DNA of 32,173 bases from Actinomycetes bacterium. GTDB taxonomy: Bacteria > Actinomycetota > Thermoleophilia > BMS3ABIN01. Numbering within the stretch: position 1 is the stretch's first letter; every line of letters starts with the position of its first letter. The DNA lies in NCBI GenBank assembly GCA_021803005.1, contig JAJZQT010000012.1:2503-34675 (forward strand), written 5' to 3'. The notes below the pieces were generated by a model. That model was not told the DNA's origin. It ran no database searches and saw nothing but the letters and a program-made list of their open reading frames with translations. Made by a program: the position numbers and the translations under genes. Of the stretch, positions 17,855 through 27,142 are shown piece by piece.

Positions 17855-18094
17855 ATGGCAAACTCAACAAAGAAAAAGCCTTACCTGAGAATGACGGCAC
17901 TGGGAATCCTGTCGCTGGTCTCTTACTACATGTTGCTGACCAACCAGAACCTGGTGACGGAGTACTTCATCAAAGGCGGCATCTATGCGGCTCTGCCAAT
18001 AATTACCGCACTGTATTTCTCTTTTGTCCACGGCACGTTCGCTAGTGACTTGCTGTCGATTATGGGCCTTTCCGCAAAAGGCTCTTCACACTGA
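17855..18094 (+). CDS. Small two-helix membrane protein of TSUP operon 1
   Basis: The protein has 79 residues with a clear AAGGAGAAGACAA-ATG start. A Lys-rich N-terminus (MANSTKKKPYLR) precedes two hydrophobic helices ('MTALGILSLVSYYMLL' at about 14-29 and 'GGIYAALPIITALYFSFVHG' at about 41-60). The positive end should stay in the cytoplasm. It lies between the USP-like gene and the permease gene, so it is probably a small accessory subunit of the permease. No catalytic motif is seen and I know no name for the family. Confidence 0.8.
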   Translation: MANSTKKKPYLRMTALGILSLVSYYMLLTNQNLVTEYFIKGGIYAALPIITALYFSFVHGTFASDLLSIMGLSAKGSSH

Positions 18095-18126
18095 CAACGA
18101 TTATTACTAAGGAGATGGATGGCAAC

Positions 18127-19458
18127 ATGAAAAAATGGATCGTATCGATTCTGGCGGTAATATTCGTGATGATGGCACTGGCGCCGGCGGCGTTTGCTGA
18201 AAGCGCTCCGCCTTCCAATGCCAAAAAAGGTGATTTCACATCAGTCGATCCGGCTACGCACACCGCGGTCTTCCAGCCGGTGGACTCCGATCAGCCGATC
18301 ACTCTGAAGCTGGCCGATTCAATCAAGGCCGAAGACGTGCAGCTCAATGACCGGGTGCTCGTATCCATGAGCGATGTCAACGGCGAGCAGGTGGCTTCGG
18401 AAATCTCGACGATGTTCATTGGCCTGACCCTGGACAAATTGATTGCGCTCCTGCTCGTGGGCCTGGTGGGCGGCCTCCTGAGCGGTTTTATCGGCTCGGG
18501 CGGCGCCTTCGTTCTGACTCCCAGCATGATGGCCCTGGGCGCGCCTGGAGCCGTCGCCGTGGCCAGCAACATGTGCCACAAGTTCCCGAAAGCCATGGTC
18601 GGCACCTACAAGAGGTTCAAGTACGGCCAGGTGGACGTCAAGCTGGGCCTGGTGATGGGTGTTTCCTCCATCGTCGGCGTTGAACTCGGCATCCGGGTCC
18701 AGGAAAAGATCCTCGACACCTGGGGCAGCACCGGGTCCGACCTCTATGTGAGCTTTGTCTTCGTCATCATCCTCGTCGTCGTCGGCGCCATCATTCTTCG
18801 CGACGCTCTGACCGGCTCGAAAACGGTGAACGCAGACGTCATGCCCAAGCTGGCCCTGGCAATGCAAAAGATAAAAATCCCCCCGATGATGAACTTCAAG
18901 AAAGCCGGCGTCGTTCTCTCGGCGTGGGTTACCGTGCCGATCGGGTTCGCCACCGGCCTGCTGGCGGCGACTATCGCCGTCGGCGGTTTCATCGGCGTTC
19001 CTGGCATGATCTATGTAGTCGGGGCCTCCGCGATGGTCGCCAGCGCCACTGAGCTGTTGATTGCTTTCGTGATGGGTATGTGGGGCTCGGTCGAATGGGC
19101 CCTGGCCGGCCTCATCGACATCAGGATGACCCTGCTGATCCTGGCCACGTCCCTCATCGGCGTGCAGCTGGGCGCCCTGGGAACCACGTACGTCAAGGAC
19201 CACACCATTAAGCTGGTCATGGCTTCGGTCATGCTGATAGTGGCGGTCAGCCGGGGCGTCAAAGTGCCGGTCTATCTGTCGAAACTGGGCGCCATCGATA
19301 TCAATACGGGTACCGCTGACATCCTCAATGCCCTCAGCTTCTGGACTCTCATCGCCGCACTCGCCGCAGCCGGTTTCATCATTGCCAGCGCCATGATCAA
19401 GGGCATCGCCAGGGCAAAGGTGGAAGAGAAAGAAGCTGCCATCGCCGAAGGCGCGTGA
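18127..19458 (+). CDS. TauE/SafE (TSUP) family permease with signal peptide and extra N-terminal domain
   Basis: The protein has 443 residues. The start at 18127 (MKKWIVS...) gives a classic signal peptide ending 'APAAFA' near residue 24; the track's start at 18115 overlaps the AAGGAG. A soluble domain of about 75 residues ('THTAVFQPVDSDQPITLKLADSIK' region) follows and should face outside. Next come about eight membrane segments with the TSUP hallmark 'GLVGGLLSGFIGSGGAFVLTPSM' and its weaker repeat 'TGLLAATIAVGGFIGVPGM'. Family members move sulfite, organosulfonates or related anions, but the substrate here is unknown. The small membrane protein lies directly upstream and a tandem USP directly downstream. 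Confidence 0.92.
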   Translation: MKKWIVSILAVIFVMMALAPAAFAESAPPSNAKKGDFTSVDPATHTAVFQPVDSDQPITLKLADSIKAEDVQLNDRVLVSMSDVNGEQVASEISTMFIGLTLDKLIALLLVGLVGGLLSGFIGSGGAFVLTPSMMALGAPGAVAVASNMCHKFPKAMVGTYKRFKYGQVDVKLGLVMGVSSIVGVELGIRVQEKILDTWGSTGSDLYVSFVFVIILVVVGAIILRDALTGSKTVNADVMPKLALAMQKIKIPPMMNFKKAGVVLSAWVTVPIGFATGLLAATIAVGGFIGVPGMIYVVGASAMVASATELLIAFVMGMWGSVEWALAGLIDIRMTLLILATSLIGVQLGALGTTYVKDHTIKLVMASVMLIVAVSRGVKVPVYLSKLGAIDINTGTADILNALSFWTLIAALAAAGFIIASAMIKGIARAKVEEKEAAIAEGA

Positions 19459-19462
19459 AGAG

Positions 19463-20314
19463 ATGGGCGACTATAGTAAGATACTGGTCGCCTTCGACGG
19501 GTCCGAGTCCAGCGAAAACGCGCTGAGACAGACGCTGGCCGGATTCGAACAAGGCTGGATCAAGGTTCTGGGCGTCGTTCCCGGCTATGACGGAGACCTC
19601 GAAATGGTTGGTGTCCGCGATCTCGAGGGCCTTCTTCGGGGGCCTACCGACGATCTGAAACAGAGAGCGTCGGCGATAATAGCAGCGGACTCCAGCCGCG
19701 CCGAAATAGAAATAGTCAGGGGCGAGGCTTACCAGCAGATCGTGGACTGTGCCGAAAAAGAGAGCTGCAACCTCATCGTGATGGGCCGGCACGGCCTGCA
19801 TCGTGTCGAGCGCATGCTGATGGGCAGCGTCACCGCCAAGGTGATTGTGCATTCTGCCAAGGACGTCCTCGTTGTCCCCAGCGGCGGCGTCATCGGCTGG
19901 AACGATATCCTGCTGGCCACCGACGGTTCAGCCAGCGGTGACGCGGCCCTGGAACGAGCGCTGGTTTACGCGCGCAGACATGGTTCCGGACTAGCTGCGG
20001 TATCGGTGGTCGACATGCATCCGGAATACTACGCCGACGCCGGCGCGGTTGTTGACAAGATGGAGAAAAAGGCGTCAACGGTCCTGGAGCATGTCCGTGA
20101 GCGAGCCGGACAGGAGGGCGTTGAGATAACCACACATGTGCTGCGCGGCGATCCGGCGGCCGAGATCACTGGCTTCTCTGCGAAAAACGGAGCAGGAATC
20201 ACGTTCGTGGGCAGCCGCGGGCAGTCGGGCCTGCGCAAGATCGTGCTCGGTTCGGTGGCCCAGAAGGTCATCGGCTTGTCCCCGTCACCCGTGTTCGTGG
20301 TGAAACCGAAATAA
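19463..20314 (+). CDS. Tandem universal stress protein (two USP domains)
   Basis: This 283-residue protein has two USP domains. Domain 1 (about 1-140) starts 'KILVAFDGSESSENALRQTLAG' and has 'GRHGLHRVERMLMGS'. Domain 2 (about 145-283) starts 'NDILLATDGSASGDAALERAL' and has 'GSRGQSGLRKIVLGS'. Both fit the G-x2-G-x9-G-S ATP-binding rule. The gene begins 5 bases after the permease stop and ends operon 1 before a strong hairpin. Tandem USPs next to transporters often regulate them by sensing nucleotides; that role here is inference. Confidence 0.94.
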   Translation: MGDYSKILVAFDGSESSENALRQTLAGFEQGWIKVLGVVPGYDGDLEMVGVRDLEGLLRGPTDDLKQRASAIIAADSSRAEIEIVRGEAYQQIVDCAEKESCNLIVMGRHGLHRVERMLMGSVTAKVIVHSAKDVLVVPSGGVIGWNDILLATDGSASGDAALERALVYARRHGSGLAAVSVVDMHPEYYADAGAVVDKMEKKASTVLEHVRERAGQEGVEITTHVLRGDPAAEITGFSAKNGAGITFVGSRGQSGLRKIVLGSVAQKVIGLSPSPVFVVKPK

Positions 20315-20337
20315 GCAGGTCTGGGTTTTATTGATTG

Positions 20338-20374
20338 ACGGGAACGGGGGGCCGTTCCGGCCCCCCGTTCCCGT
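20338..20374. terminator. Perfect 17-bp hairpin ending TSUP operon 1
   Basis: ACGGGAACGGGGGGCCG and its exact reverse complement are separated by TTC only. This lies 24 bases after the USP stop codon. No U-tract follows on the plus strand (GCATTTCGGG), so it may act as a terminator of unusual form, an RNA 3'-end stabiliser, or both. Confidence 0.7.
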
Positions 20375-20406
20375 GCATTTCGGGATAATCCACCGTGCGG
20401 TCGAGG

Positions 20407-20435
20407 TTGATTCCCGTACCGCTCCTGATGATATA
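20407..20435 (+). promoter_or_regulatory. Candidate sigma-70-type promoter of two-component system 2
   Basis: TTGATT (20407-20412), 17 bases, GATATA (20430-20435) lies directly ahead of the kinase start at 20449. This would give a very short leader. The match is moderate only. Confidence 0.3.
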
Positions 20436-20448
20436 GACTGCAGGGAGA

Positions 20449-22026
20449 ATGTCCCTCCGCAAAAAGATAATATTCGGCTTTTCCATAAGCGCCTTCATCA
20501 TCACCATCCTTGCCGCCTTCGAGTATGTCAACTTCATCCAGGTCAGAAACGAGATACAGTTCCTCGAGGTGACGGATTCCATCCGCAACAAATCGCTCGA
20601 GCTGCGGCGTCACGAGAAAAATTTCTTCCTGTTCCCGGAGCAGGCGGCTGCTGAATCGGGCTCTGTTTACGACTACCTCGACCAGCTCGGGGGAATCACC
20701 AATAATCTAAATTCTGGCGACCCGGCAAAAATAAAGGATCTAAGAGATTACGTATCCGGTTATGGAACCCAGTTCGGAGCGATCGAGAAACAGCTGACCG
20801 GAATCTCCGCCGATTTTGAGAGCCGCAGAGCGTCATTCGGCCCGTCCCAGAGCTTCCTGCCGCTGGCGGAGGCGTATTCGCGCGATAAGCCGCTGTTCGT
20901 CTCCGGCTTCCTCCAGAATTCCATGGGCCTTCCGCCCACAGATCCTCTTGTGGTCAAACTCAACCGGCTGGACACCAGCATCAATTCCCTGCGGACGGCC
21001 GGCGAGAACATCCTCACCGCTTCCGAGGGCCTCGACAAGATCGCGCGCGACGACGCCGACCATGTCATCCGCCAGTCGCAGATCGCCCTCCTGGTGTTCT
21101 TCCCGCTGTTTCTGCTCATTGGCCTGAGCGCCATGCTCTATATCAGCACCGGCGTCGTCAGGCGGCTCAAGACCCTTACTGTGGCTATCGACAGGATCGG
21201 CGCCAGGTACGCCGGCGGGGCGCCGGCAAAGGAAGGGCAGAAAGCCGCGCACAAGGATGAAGTCGATACGCTGGTGGAGAAGTTCAACAACATGAACTCA
21301 CAGCTCAACACCTGGGAGATCGAGCTGAGGGAGAAGAACCACGAGTTGCTGCAGTCGAAGAAGCTCGCGGCCATCGGCACGCTCGCCGCGGGCGTGGCCC
21401 ACGAGCTCAACAACCCCCTTAACAACATCAACCTCTCCGCCCAGGCGCTGAAGAAAAATCTAAAAGAGGAATCCGAGGCCGAGATCCGCGAGATAATCGA
21501 CGACATCGTCGGGCAGACGGCACGCGTCAAGGAGATCGTCGGCAACCTGCTGGAGTTCGCCCGGGAGCGCGAGCCGCGCCTGCAGGACGTCGAGCTCAAC
21601 GCGCTGGCACACAACGCTTACCGGCTGGTTAGCGGTACAATGGATACGGGCGGGATCACGTTTGCGCTCGACACGGAAGAGGAAAGGATAATGCTCAGGG
21701 CCGACCCGGCGCAGCTGGAGCGCGTCTTCGTCAACCTGTTCACCAACGCCATTGCGGCGATGGACGGAGCGGGGCAGCTGGCGGTGAGGATCGAGCCGGG
21801 GAAGGATTCCCTGAAAATATACGTATCCGATACCGGCAAGGGCATCCCCGAGGAAGACCGTGACAAGGTATTCGATCCCTTCTTCACCAAGAAGGACAAG
21901 GGCACCGGCCTGGGGCTGGCAATCGTGATGAATGTTATCAACAAACACGGCGGCGAGATATCCGTGGTAAGCCAGGAGAACATGGGAACCGTCTTCGAAA
22001 TCGATCTGCCCCGGAAGGGCGTGTGA
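20449..22026 (+). CDS. Sensor histidine kinase of the NtrB/ZraS type, system 2
   Basis: This 525-residue protein has a first membrane segment at about 7-25. The extracytoplasmic helical domain (about 26-210) contains 'LELRRHEKNFFLF', closely like 'LEIRRFEKNYFLY' in kinase 1. A second membrane segment ('IALLVFFPLFLLIGLSAMLYIS') follows, then HAMP, HisKA with His318 in 'GVAHELNNPLNNI' and HATPase ('NLFTNAIAAM', 'DTGKGI', 'GTGLGLAIVMNVI'). The longer ectodomain compared with kinase 1 suggests a related but different ligand. AGGGAG lies very close to the ATG. Its regulator gene follows after one base. Confidence 0.94.
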   Translation: MSLRKKIIFGFSISAFIITILAAFEYVNFIQVRNEIQFLEVTDSIRNKSLELRRHEKNFFLFPEQAAAESGSVYDYLDQLGGITNNLNSGDPAKIKDLRDYVSGYGTQFGAIEKQLTGISADFESRRASFGPSQSFLPLAEAYSRDKPLFVSGFLQNSMGLPPTDPLVVKLNRLDTSINSLRTAGENILTASEGLDKIARDDADHVIRQSQIALLVFFPLFLLIGLSAMLYISTGVVRRLKTLTVAIDRIGARYAGGAPAKEGQKAAHKDEVDTLVEKFNNMNSQLNTWEIELREKNHELLQSKKLAAIGTLAAGVAHELNNPLNNINLSAQALKKNLKEESEAEIREIIDDIVGQTARVKEIVGNLLEFAREREPRLQDVELNALAHNAYRLVSGTMDTGGITFALDTEEERIMLRADPAQLERVFVNLFTNAIAAMDGAGQLAVRIEPGKDSLKIYVSDTGKGIPEEDRDKVFDPFFTKKDKGTGLGLAIVMNVINKHGGEISVVSQENMGTVFEIDLPRKGV

Positions 22027-22027
22027 C

Positions 22028-23362
<1,335 letters not shown>

Positions 23363-23387
23363 CGCCGCTATGGCGTTCACCGCCCAG

Positions 23388-23410
23388 CAGCGTTCATATT
23401 TGAGACGCTG
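23388..23410. promoter_or_regulatory. Inverted repeat CAGCGT-N11-ACGCTG, candidate enhancer of TSUP operon 2
   Basis: This is a perfect 6+6 inverted repeat with an 11-base AT-rich spacer, centred about 100 bases before the expected sigma-54 start. It differs from the GCAAC motif of system 1, in line with the two regulators having different recognition helices. No T-run follows, so it is unlikely to be a terminator. Confidence 0.5.
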
Positions 23411-23471
23411 GATTAGCTCATTTCCCATCGCTTAAACCGCGCTTTACCTATATTTGCAGGCGCTTTCCAAC

Positions 23472-23488
23472 TTGGCACGCTTCTTGCT
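23472..23488 (+). promoter_or_regulatory. Sigma-54 (-24/-12) promoter of TSUP operon 2
   Basis: TTGGCACGCTTCTTGCT matches the consensus, with GG (23474-23475) and GC (23486-23487) 12 bases apart. Transcription should start near 23499, before the AAGGAGGTG ribosome-binding site of the gene at 23530. It is almost the same as the promoter at 17114. Confidence 0.9.
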
Positions 23489-23529
23489 TCCTTATTGTTT
23501 GTAATACCAAAACAAGGAGGTGAAAGAAG

Positions 23530-24009
23530 ATGCCGCAGCAGGAAATTCTGTACGTGGGCTATAGGGATGAAGATCTGGATGACGGCATTTCCTATGCCAT
23601 GTACCTGTCCAACATGCTCGGAGAGAGGCTGCGGGTGATCCTCCTGAGCCGGGGCGGTTTCGGCAGGAAACTCAGCGACCTGATGAGCGCGGTTACTTTC
23701 GCCGAGGCCAACGAGCACGAGACTGCCAAACGGATACTCTCTCACGAGACCGACAGCAACGAGGCAGCCGCGATCCAGAACTACGTCATGCAGAAATGCG
23801 AGGGCGAAGGAATCGAGGCGACTGTCCATATCGGTCTCGAGGCCACGGTCACCGTGATCATGAACTTCCTCAGACAGAAGAAGGTCGACCTGGTGCTCCT
23901 GAGCCCCGAGGTGACAGAGAGCCGGTCTATGCTCAAGAAGCTGGTCAAGTCCTCACCGCGCCCCGTAATCACGATGGCGCGCGGAACCCGCACCTTCATC
24001 CCGTCATAA
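23530..24009 (+). CDS. USP-like protein with internal FAEA motif, first gene of TSUP operon 2
   Basis: This 159-residue protein has a strong ribosome-binding site. It starts 'EILYVGYRDEDLDDGISYAMYLSNMLGERLRVILL', a USP-like first strand and helix, and then has an inserted 'GRKLSDLMSAVTFAEANEHE' at about residues 45-65. This aligns with the N-terminus of the protein at 17360 ('LGKKLEKLFSAASFAEAGEFE'). 'VDLVLLSPEVTESRSMLKKLVKSSPRPVITM' stands where a USP has its ATP signature, but the glycines are missing. I infer a USP relative that has lost ATP binding, made only when system 2 is active. No named family is known to me. Confidence 0.82.
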   Translation: MPQQEILYVGYRDEDLDDGISYAMYLSNMLGERLRVILLSRGGFGRKLSDLMSAVTFAEANEHETAKRILSHETDSNEAAAIQNYVMQKCEGEGIEATVHIGLEATVTVIMNFLRQKKVDLVLLSPEVTESRSMLKKLVKSSPRPVITMARGTRTFIPS

Positions 24010-24051
24010 CGAACAATCGCAAACCACGATCAAAGGAGGAAATAACCCTTA

Positions 24052-24981
24052 ATGTATATATACCTTCCGGTAGCACACACTAGCATTAACATCCTCATCC
24101 CGATTGCCCTGGGATTGACGGTCGGCCTCATGTCCGGACTCTTCGGAGTCGGCGGCGGCTTCCTGATGACGCCGCTGCTGATAATGCTGGGCATCCCCCC
24201 GACTGTCGCCGCGGCTACCGATTCCAACCAGATCGTCGCCGCTTCGACCTCGGGCACTTTCGCCCACTGGAGGCTCGGAAACGTCGACTTCAAGATGGGC
24301 CTCATCCTGCTGGCCGGCGGCTTCGGCGGCGGCCTTGGCGGAGTGCAGCTCATCAAAATACTCAAGGCGATGGGCAACGCCGACTTCGTCATCAAGCTCA
24401 CATACGTGCTGATGCTCGGAATCGTCGGCAGCTACATGCTCGCCGAAAGCCTTGCCGCTATCAAAAGAAAAAGGAACAAGGCGGCAGACCACGCGCCCAA
24501 GACCGATTCCAAGATGGCGCGGTTGCTGGCATCGATGCCGTTCCAGACCGAGTTTAAAAAATCGGGCGTCACCCATTCCGTGCTCGTACCGCTGTTCTTC
24601 GGCACTTTCGTCGGCATACTGGCGGCGGTTATGGGCGTGGGCGGCGGCTTCCTGCTGGTGCCGGTCATGGTCTACATGCTCCGGATGCCGATGCACGTCG
24701 TCGTCGGAACCAGCCTCTTCCAGATTCTTTTCAACTGCGTCGAGGTTACGTTCCTGCAGGCCTACACCAACCATACTGTTGATTTTCTGCTCGCCCTGCT
24801 CCTGCTGGCCGGCTCCACGCTCGGCGCCCAGGTCGGGACGATTTTCGGCCGCAAACTGAAGGGCGATCAGCTAAAGATCCTGCTGGCGATACTGGTGCTG
24901 GCCGTCACCGTGAAGATGGTAACCGACCTCACCTTGACGCCGGATCTGCTGCTTGGCCCGGCGGGAGGTGACGGAGGATGA
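24052..24981 (+). CDS. TauE/SafE (TSUP) family permease, operon 2
   Basis: The 309-residue protein has about eight membrane segments and both halves of the family repeat: 'GLTVGLMSGLFGVGGGFLMTPLLIMLGIPPTVAA' near the start and 'GTFVGILAAVMGVGGGFLLVPVMVYML' in the second half. 'DSNQIVAASTSGTFAHWRLGNVD' follows the first repeat, as is usual. It has no signal peptide or extra domain, unlike the permeases of operons 1 and 3. AAAGGAGG lies 12 bases upstream of the ATG. Its stop overlaps the next start (ATGA), which links it tightly to the PF09608-type protein. The substrate is probably an anion but is unknown. Confidence 0.95.
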   Translation: MYIYLPVAHTSINILIPIALGLTVGLMSGLFGVGGGFLMTPLLIMLGIPPTVAAATDSNQIVAASTSGTFAHWRLGNVDFKMGLILLAGGFGGGLGGVQLIKILKAMGNADFVIKLTYVLMLGIVGSYMLAESLAAIKRKRNKAADHAPKTDSKMARLLASMPFQTEFKKSGVTHSVLVPLFFGTFVGILAAVMGVGGGFLLVPVMVYMLRMPMHVVVGTSLFQILFNCVEVTFLQAYTNHTVDFLLALLLLAGSTLGAQVGTIFGRKLKGDQLKILLAILVLAVTVKMVTDLTLTPDLLLGPAGGDGG

Positions 24982-25766
24982 GATACCGTTTGACCACAAT
25001 CATAACCCTGCTAACCCTGATGGCGGCGGGAGCGGCCTTCTTGACGCCAAGCGCCCTTGCGGCGCTGACGATCGAGGCCAATCACAAAGACATCCGGATG
25101 AACCTCACCTATCACGGCAGTTCCGTCAGCGTCAGCGGGATGTCAGACCCGAACGTTGACCTTATTCTGAAAATAACCGCGGCTTCGGGTAACGCGGAAG
25201 AGAAAATGATGAGGAAGGACAGGGAAGCCGGCTTCCTCTGGATGAACGTGGAGCAACTCACCGTGAAAAACGTGCCGGCGCTATACTTCATCAGGAGCAC
25301 CAAACCGGTTGCCGACCTGCTCGATCCCGCGCAGCTCAAGGCCAATGGCATAGGATACGCCGCCGTCGAGGACAGCCTGGAGATTACTCCGACACCCGGC
25401 CCCGAACAGCGCGAAAAACTGCTGGCGGACTTCATCAAGTACAAGGAGTCAGGCGCCGTGTATTCCCAGTCGGTTGGTGATGTCGAAATCAAGCCCGATC
25501 CGGCAGGCGATACTTACGAAACGGTCTTCAACTGGCCCTACCAGGCGCCCCCAGGCGATTATGCCGTCACTGTCTATGCCGTGAAGGAAGACAAGATCGT
25601 TGACAAGGCCGAGTCGCCGGTGACGGTGGAAGAGACAGGGATCGTCAAGACGCTGGACAATATGGCGCAAAACAACGCCGCGTTATACGGCACCGCCGCC
25701 ATCGGCATCTCGCTGACCGCCGGCTTCGGCGTCGGCATGATCTTCAAGGGCGGTGGTTCACACTGA
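24978..25766 (+). CDS. Membrane-anchored extracytoplasmic protein, Alph_Pro_TM (TIGR02186/PF09608) type
   Basis: The 262-residue protein has a signal peptide ('TTIITLLTLMAAGAAFLTPSALA', ending near residue 28), a beta-rich outside domain and one C-terminal membrane helix ('AAIGISLTAGFGVGMIF'). 'REAGFLWMN...VPALYFIRSTKPVADL' matches the core pattern of the TIGR02186 family, whose genes are commonly beside TSUP permeases. It probably forms a complex with the permease at 24052 as an outside subunit. The ribosome-binding site (GGAGG) is inside the permease gene. The stop codon TGA overlaps the unusual CTG start of the next gene. Confidence 0.82.
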   Translation: MRYRLTTIITLLTLMAAGAAFLTPSALAALTIEANHKDIRMNLTYHGSSVSVSGMSDPNVDLILKITAASGNAEEKMMRKDREAGFLWMNVEQLTVKNVPALYFIRSTKPVADLLDPAQLKANGIGYAAVEDSLEITPTPGPEQREKLLADFIKYKESGAVYSQSVGDVEIKPDPAGDTYETVFNWPYQAPPGDYAVTVYAVKEDKIVDKAESPVTVEETGIVKTLDNMAQNNAALYGTAAIGISLTAGFGVGMIFKGGGSH

Positions 25767-26632
25767 CCGCTTACAAAAACATAATACTGGGCTTCGATGA
25801 TTCCAAATACAGCCGCGCCGCGCTGGTGGAGACACTTTCGTGGGCCAAGGCGCACGACAGCAAGGTCACCATCGTGCACGCCGTGTTCTTCGATTCCGAG
25901 GAATTCAGCATCTCGCCGAGCCAGCTCGAGGAACGGCTCTGCCGCGGCAAGGAAGCCTGTGAGAAAGCAGTCGAGGATTATTCCCCCCAGCTCGGAGTCG
26001 ATCTCGAATATCTGGTCGTGCAGGGCGAGCCACATGAAGTAATACCGGCCGTCGCGCGCGAGCGGGGAGCGGACCTTATCGTCATGGGCACCTACGGGCG
26101 CCGGGGCATCCGCCGGATGATCATGGGCAGCGTCACGTCCGGAGTCATCCTCGATTCTCCCTGCGACGTGCTGGTGGTGAAAAAGCAGTGCGAGGACTGC
26201 ACCGGCGAATACCGGCACATCCTCGTGCCGTACGACGACTCGGAGTTCAGCCGCAAGGCTGTGAGCCACATCACCAACATCACCAATTCGCGTTCCGGCG
26301 ACACCTCCACTACCATCCTCTACGTGATTCCACGCTACGAGGAGATGGTCGGTTTCTTCCGCACGGAATCAATTGAGAGCAGGCTCCGCGAAGAGGCCAC
26401 GAAGGTCGTCCTCGGCGGTGAGAAGATCGCCGCCGACGAAGGCATCACAGCCAACACCGTGGTCGAGGAAGGCAACCCCGCCGACAAGATCGTGGAAACG
26501 GCCGAGGGCCTGGGTTGCGATCTCATCGTGCTTGGCAGCCACGGCTGGCACGGCCTCAGCCGGTCGATCCTCGGCAGCACCACCGAACGCGTTATCGCCC
26601 ATGCCAACATCCCGGTACTGGTGGTGCGTTAG
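25763..26632 (+). CDS. Tandem universal stress protein, probable CTG start
   Basis: The protein has 289 residues if started at CTG 25763. The track begins at GTG 25826, but that would remove the first strand of domain 1. The frame upstream reads 'TAYKNIILGFDDSKYSRAALVETLS', plainly the USP N-terminus, and no ATG, GTG or TTG precedes it closely. CTG 25763 overlaps the previous stop as CTGA, with GGCGGTGG a few bases upstream. Domain 1 has 'GTYGRRGIRRMIMGS' and domain 2 has 'GSHGWHGLSRSILGS', both complete ATP signatures. 'CEDC' at the domain border is an unusual cysteine pair that might respond to redox. It is the fourth gene of operon 2. Confidence 0.88.
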   Translation: MTAYKNIILGFDDSKYSRAALVETLSWAKAHDSKVTIVHAVFFDSEEFSISPSQLEERLCRGKEACEKAVEDYSPQLGVDLEYLVVQGEPHEVIPAVARERGADLIVMGTYGRRGIRRMIMGSVTSGVILDSPCDVLVVKKQCEDCTGEYRHILVPYDDSEFSRKAVSHITNITNSRSGDTSTTILYVIPRYEEMVGFFRTESIESRLREEATKVVLGGEKIAADEGITANTVVEEGNPADKIVETAEGLGCDLIVLGSHGWHGLSRSILGSTTERVIAHANIPVLVVR

Positions 26633-26635
26633 GCC

Positions 26636-27076
26636 ATGGCCGGTCACAGGAACCTGCTGGTCACCGTAAACGGCTCCAGGGAAGCGCTGCGCGAGGACTC
26701 GCAGGCTCTCCGGGAGGGCCTGCGCCTGGCCGCGGATGAGAACTGCTGGGTCACGGTGCTCGAGGTGGTCGCGCCCTACGAGGGCGACATCGACCTCACC
26801 GGCATCAAGAACATCCGCCGGGTGCTAACATCTGACAGGCTCGGACAAGCCCGGGTCTGGAACCGGGCGCTCCGCAGCGAGAACGCCGCCCGGGTAAGAG
26901 TGGAACAGGGCGATTTACCGGAAACGATCAACCGGGTCGCCGAGGAAGAAGGTTGCGACCTCATCATCATGGGCGTCCGGAAAAAGGGAGGACTTCTGCG
27001 CCGTTTCATGGAAGGCAACCTGGTGCACCGGGTTACCAGCGGGGCTCCCTGCTCGGTGATGGTGGTTGATGCCTAG
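26636..27076 (+). CDS. Divergent single-domain universal stress protein
   Basis: The 146-residue USP fold starts 'HRNLLVTVNGSREALREDSQALREGLRLA' and ends 'CSVMVVDA'. The ATP signature is altered to 'GVRKKGGLLRRFMEGN': the second glycine is Lys and the last Ser/Thr is Asn, so nucleotide binding is doubtful. 'LTGIKNIRRVLTSDRL' resembles the same region of the USP at 19463 ('VGVRDLEGLLRGPTDDL'), which suggests common origin. It begins 3 bases after the previous stop and is the last gene of operon 2, followed by a strong terminator. Confidence 0.88.
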   Translation: MAGHRNLLVTVNGSREALREDSQALREGLRLAADENCWVTVLEVVAPYEGDIDLTGIKNIRRVLTSDRLGQARVWNRALRSENAARVRVEQGDLPETINRVAEEEGCDLIIMGVRKKGGLLRRFMEGNLVHRVTSGAPCSVMVVDA

Positions 27077-27099
27077 TTAACCCGTGCTAAAGTGGACTT

Positions 27100-27130
27100 A
27101 CGCGGCGCCGGCGCCAGCCGGCGCCGCTGC
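27100..27130. terminator. Intrinsic terminator between convergent operons 2 and 3
   Basis: GCGGCGCCGGC, loop GCCA, GCCGGCGCCGC, then TGCTTTT. This is an 11-bp GC-only stem with a short T-run, 24 bases after the end of operon 2. It could also serve operon 3 from the other side, although the opposite strand has a weaker T-run. Confidence 0.8.
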
Positions 27131-27142
27131 TTTTCCATGTAG

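Noticed and set aside
18319-19203. 294-residue minus-strand ORF
   Set aside because: It is antisense to the TSUP permease and very rich in His, Asp and Gly, as typical for the reverse of membrane-protein codons.
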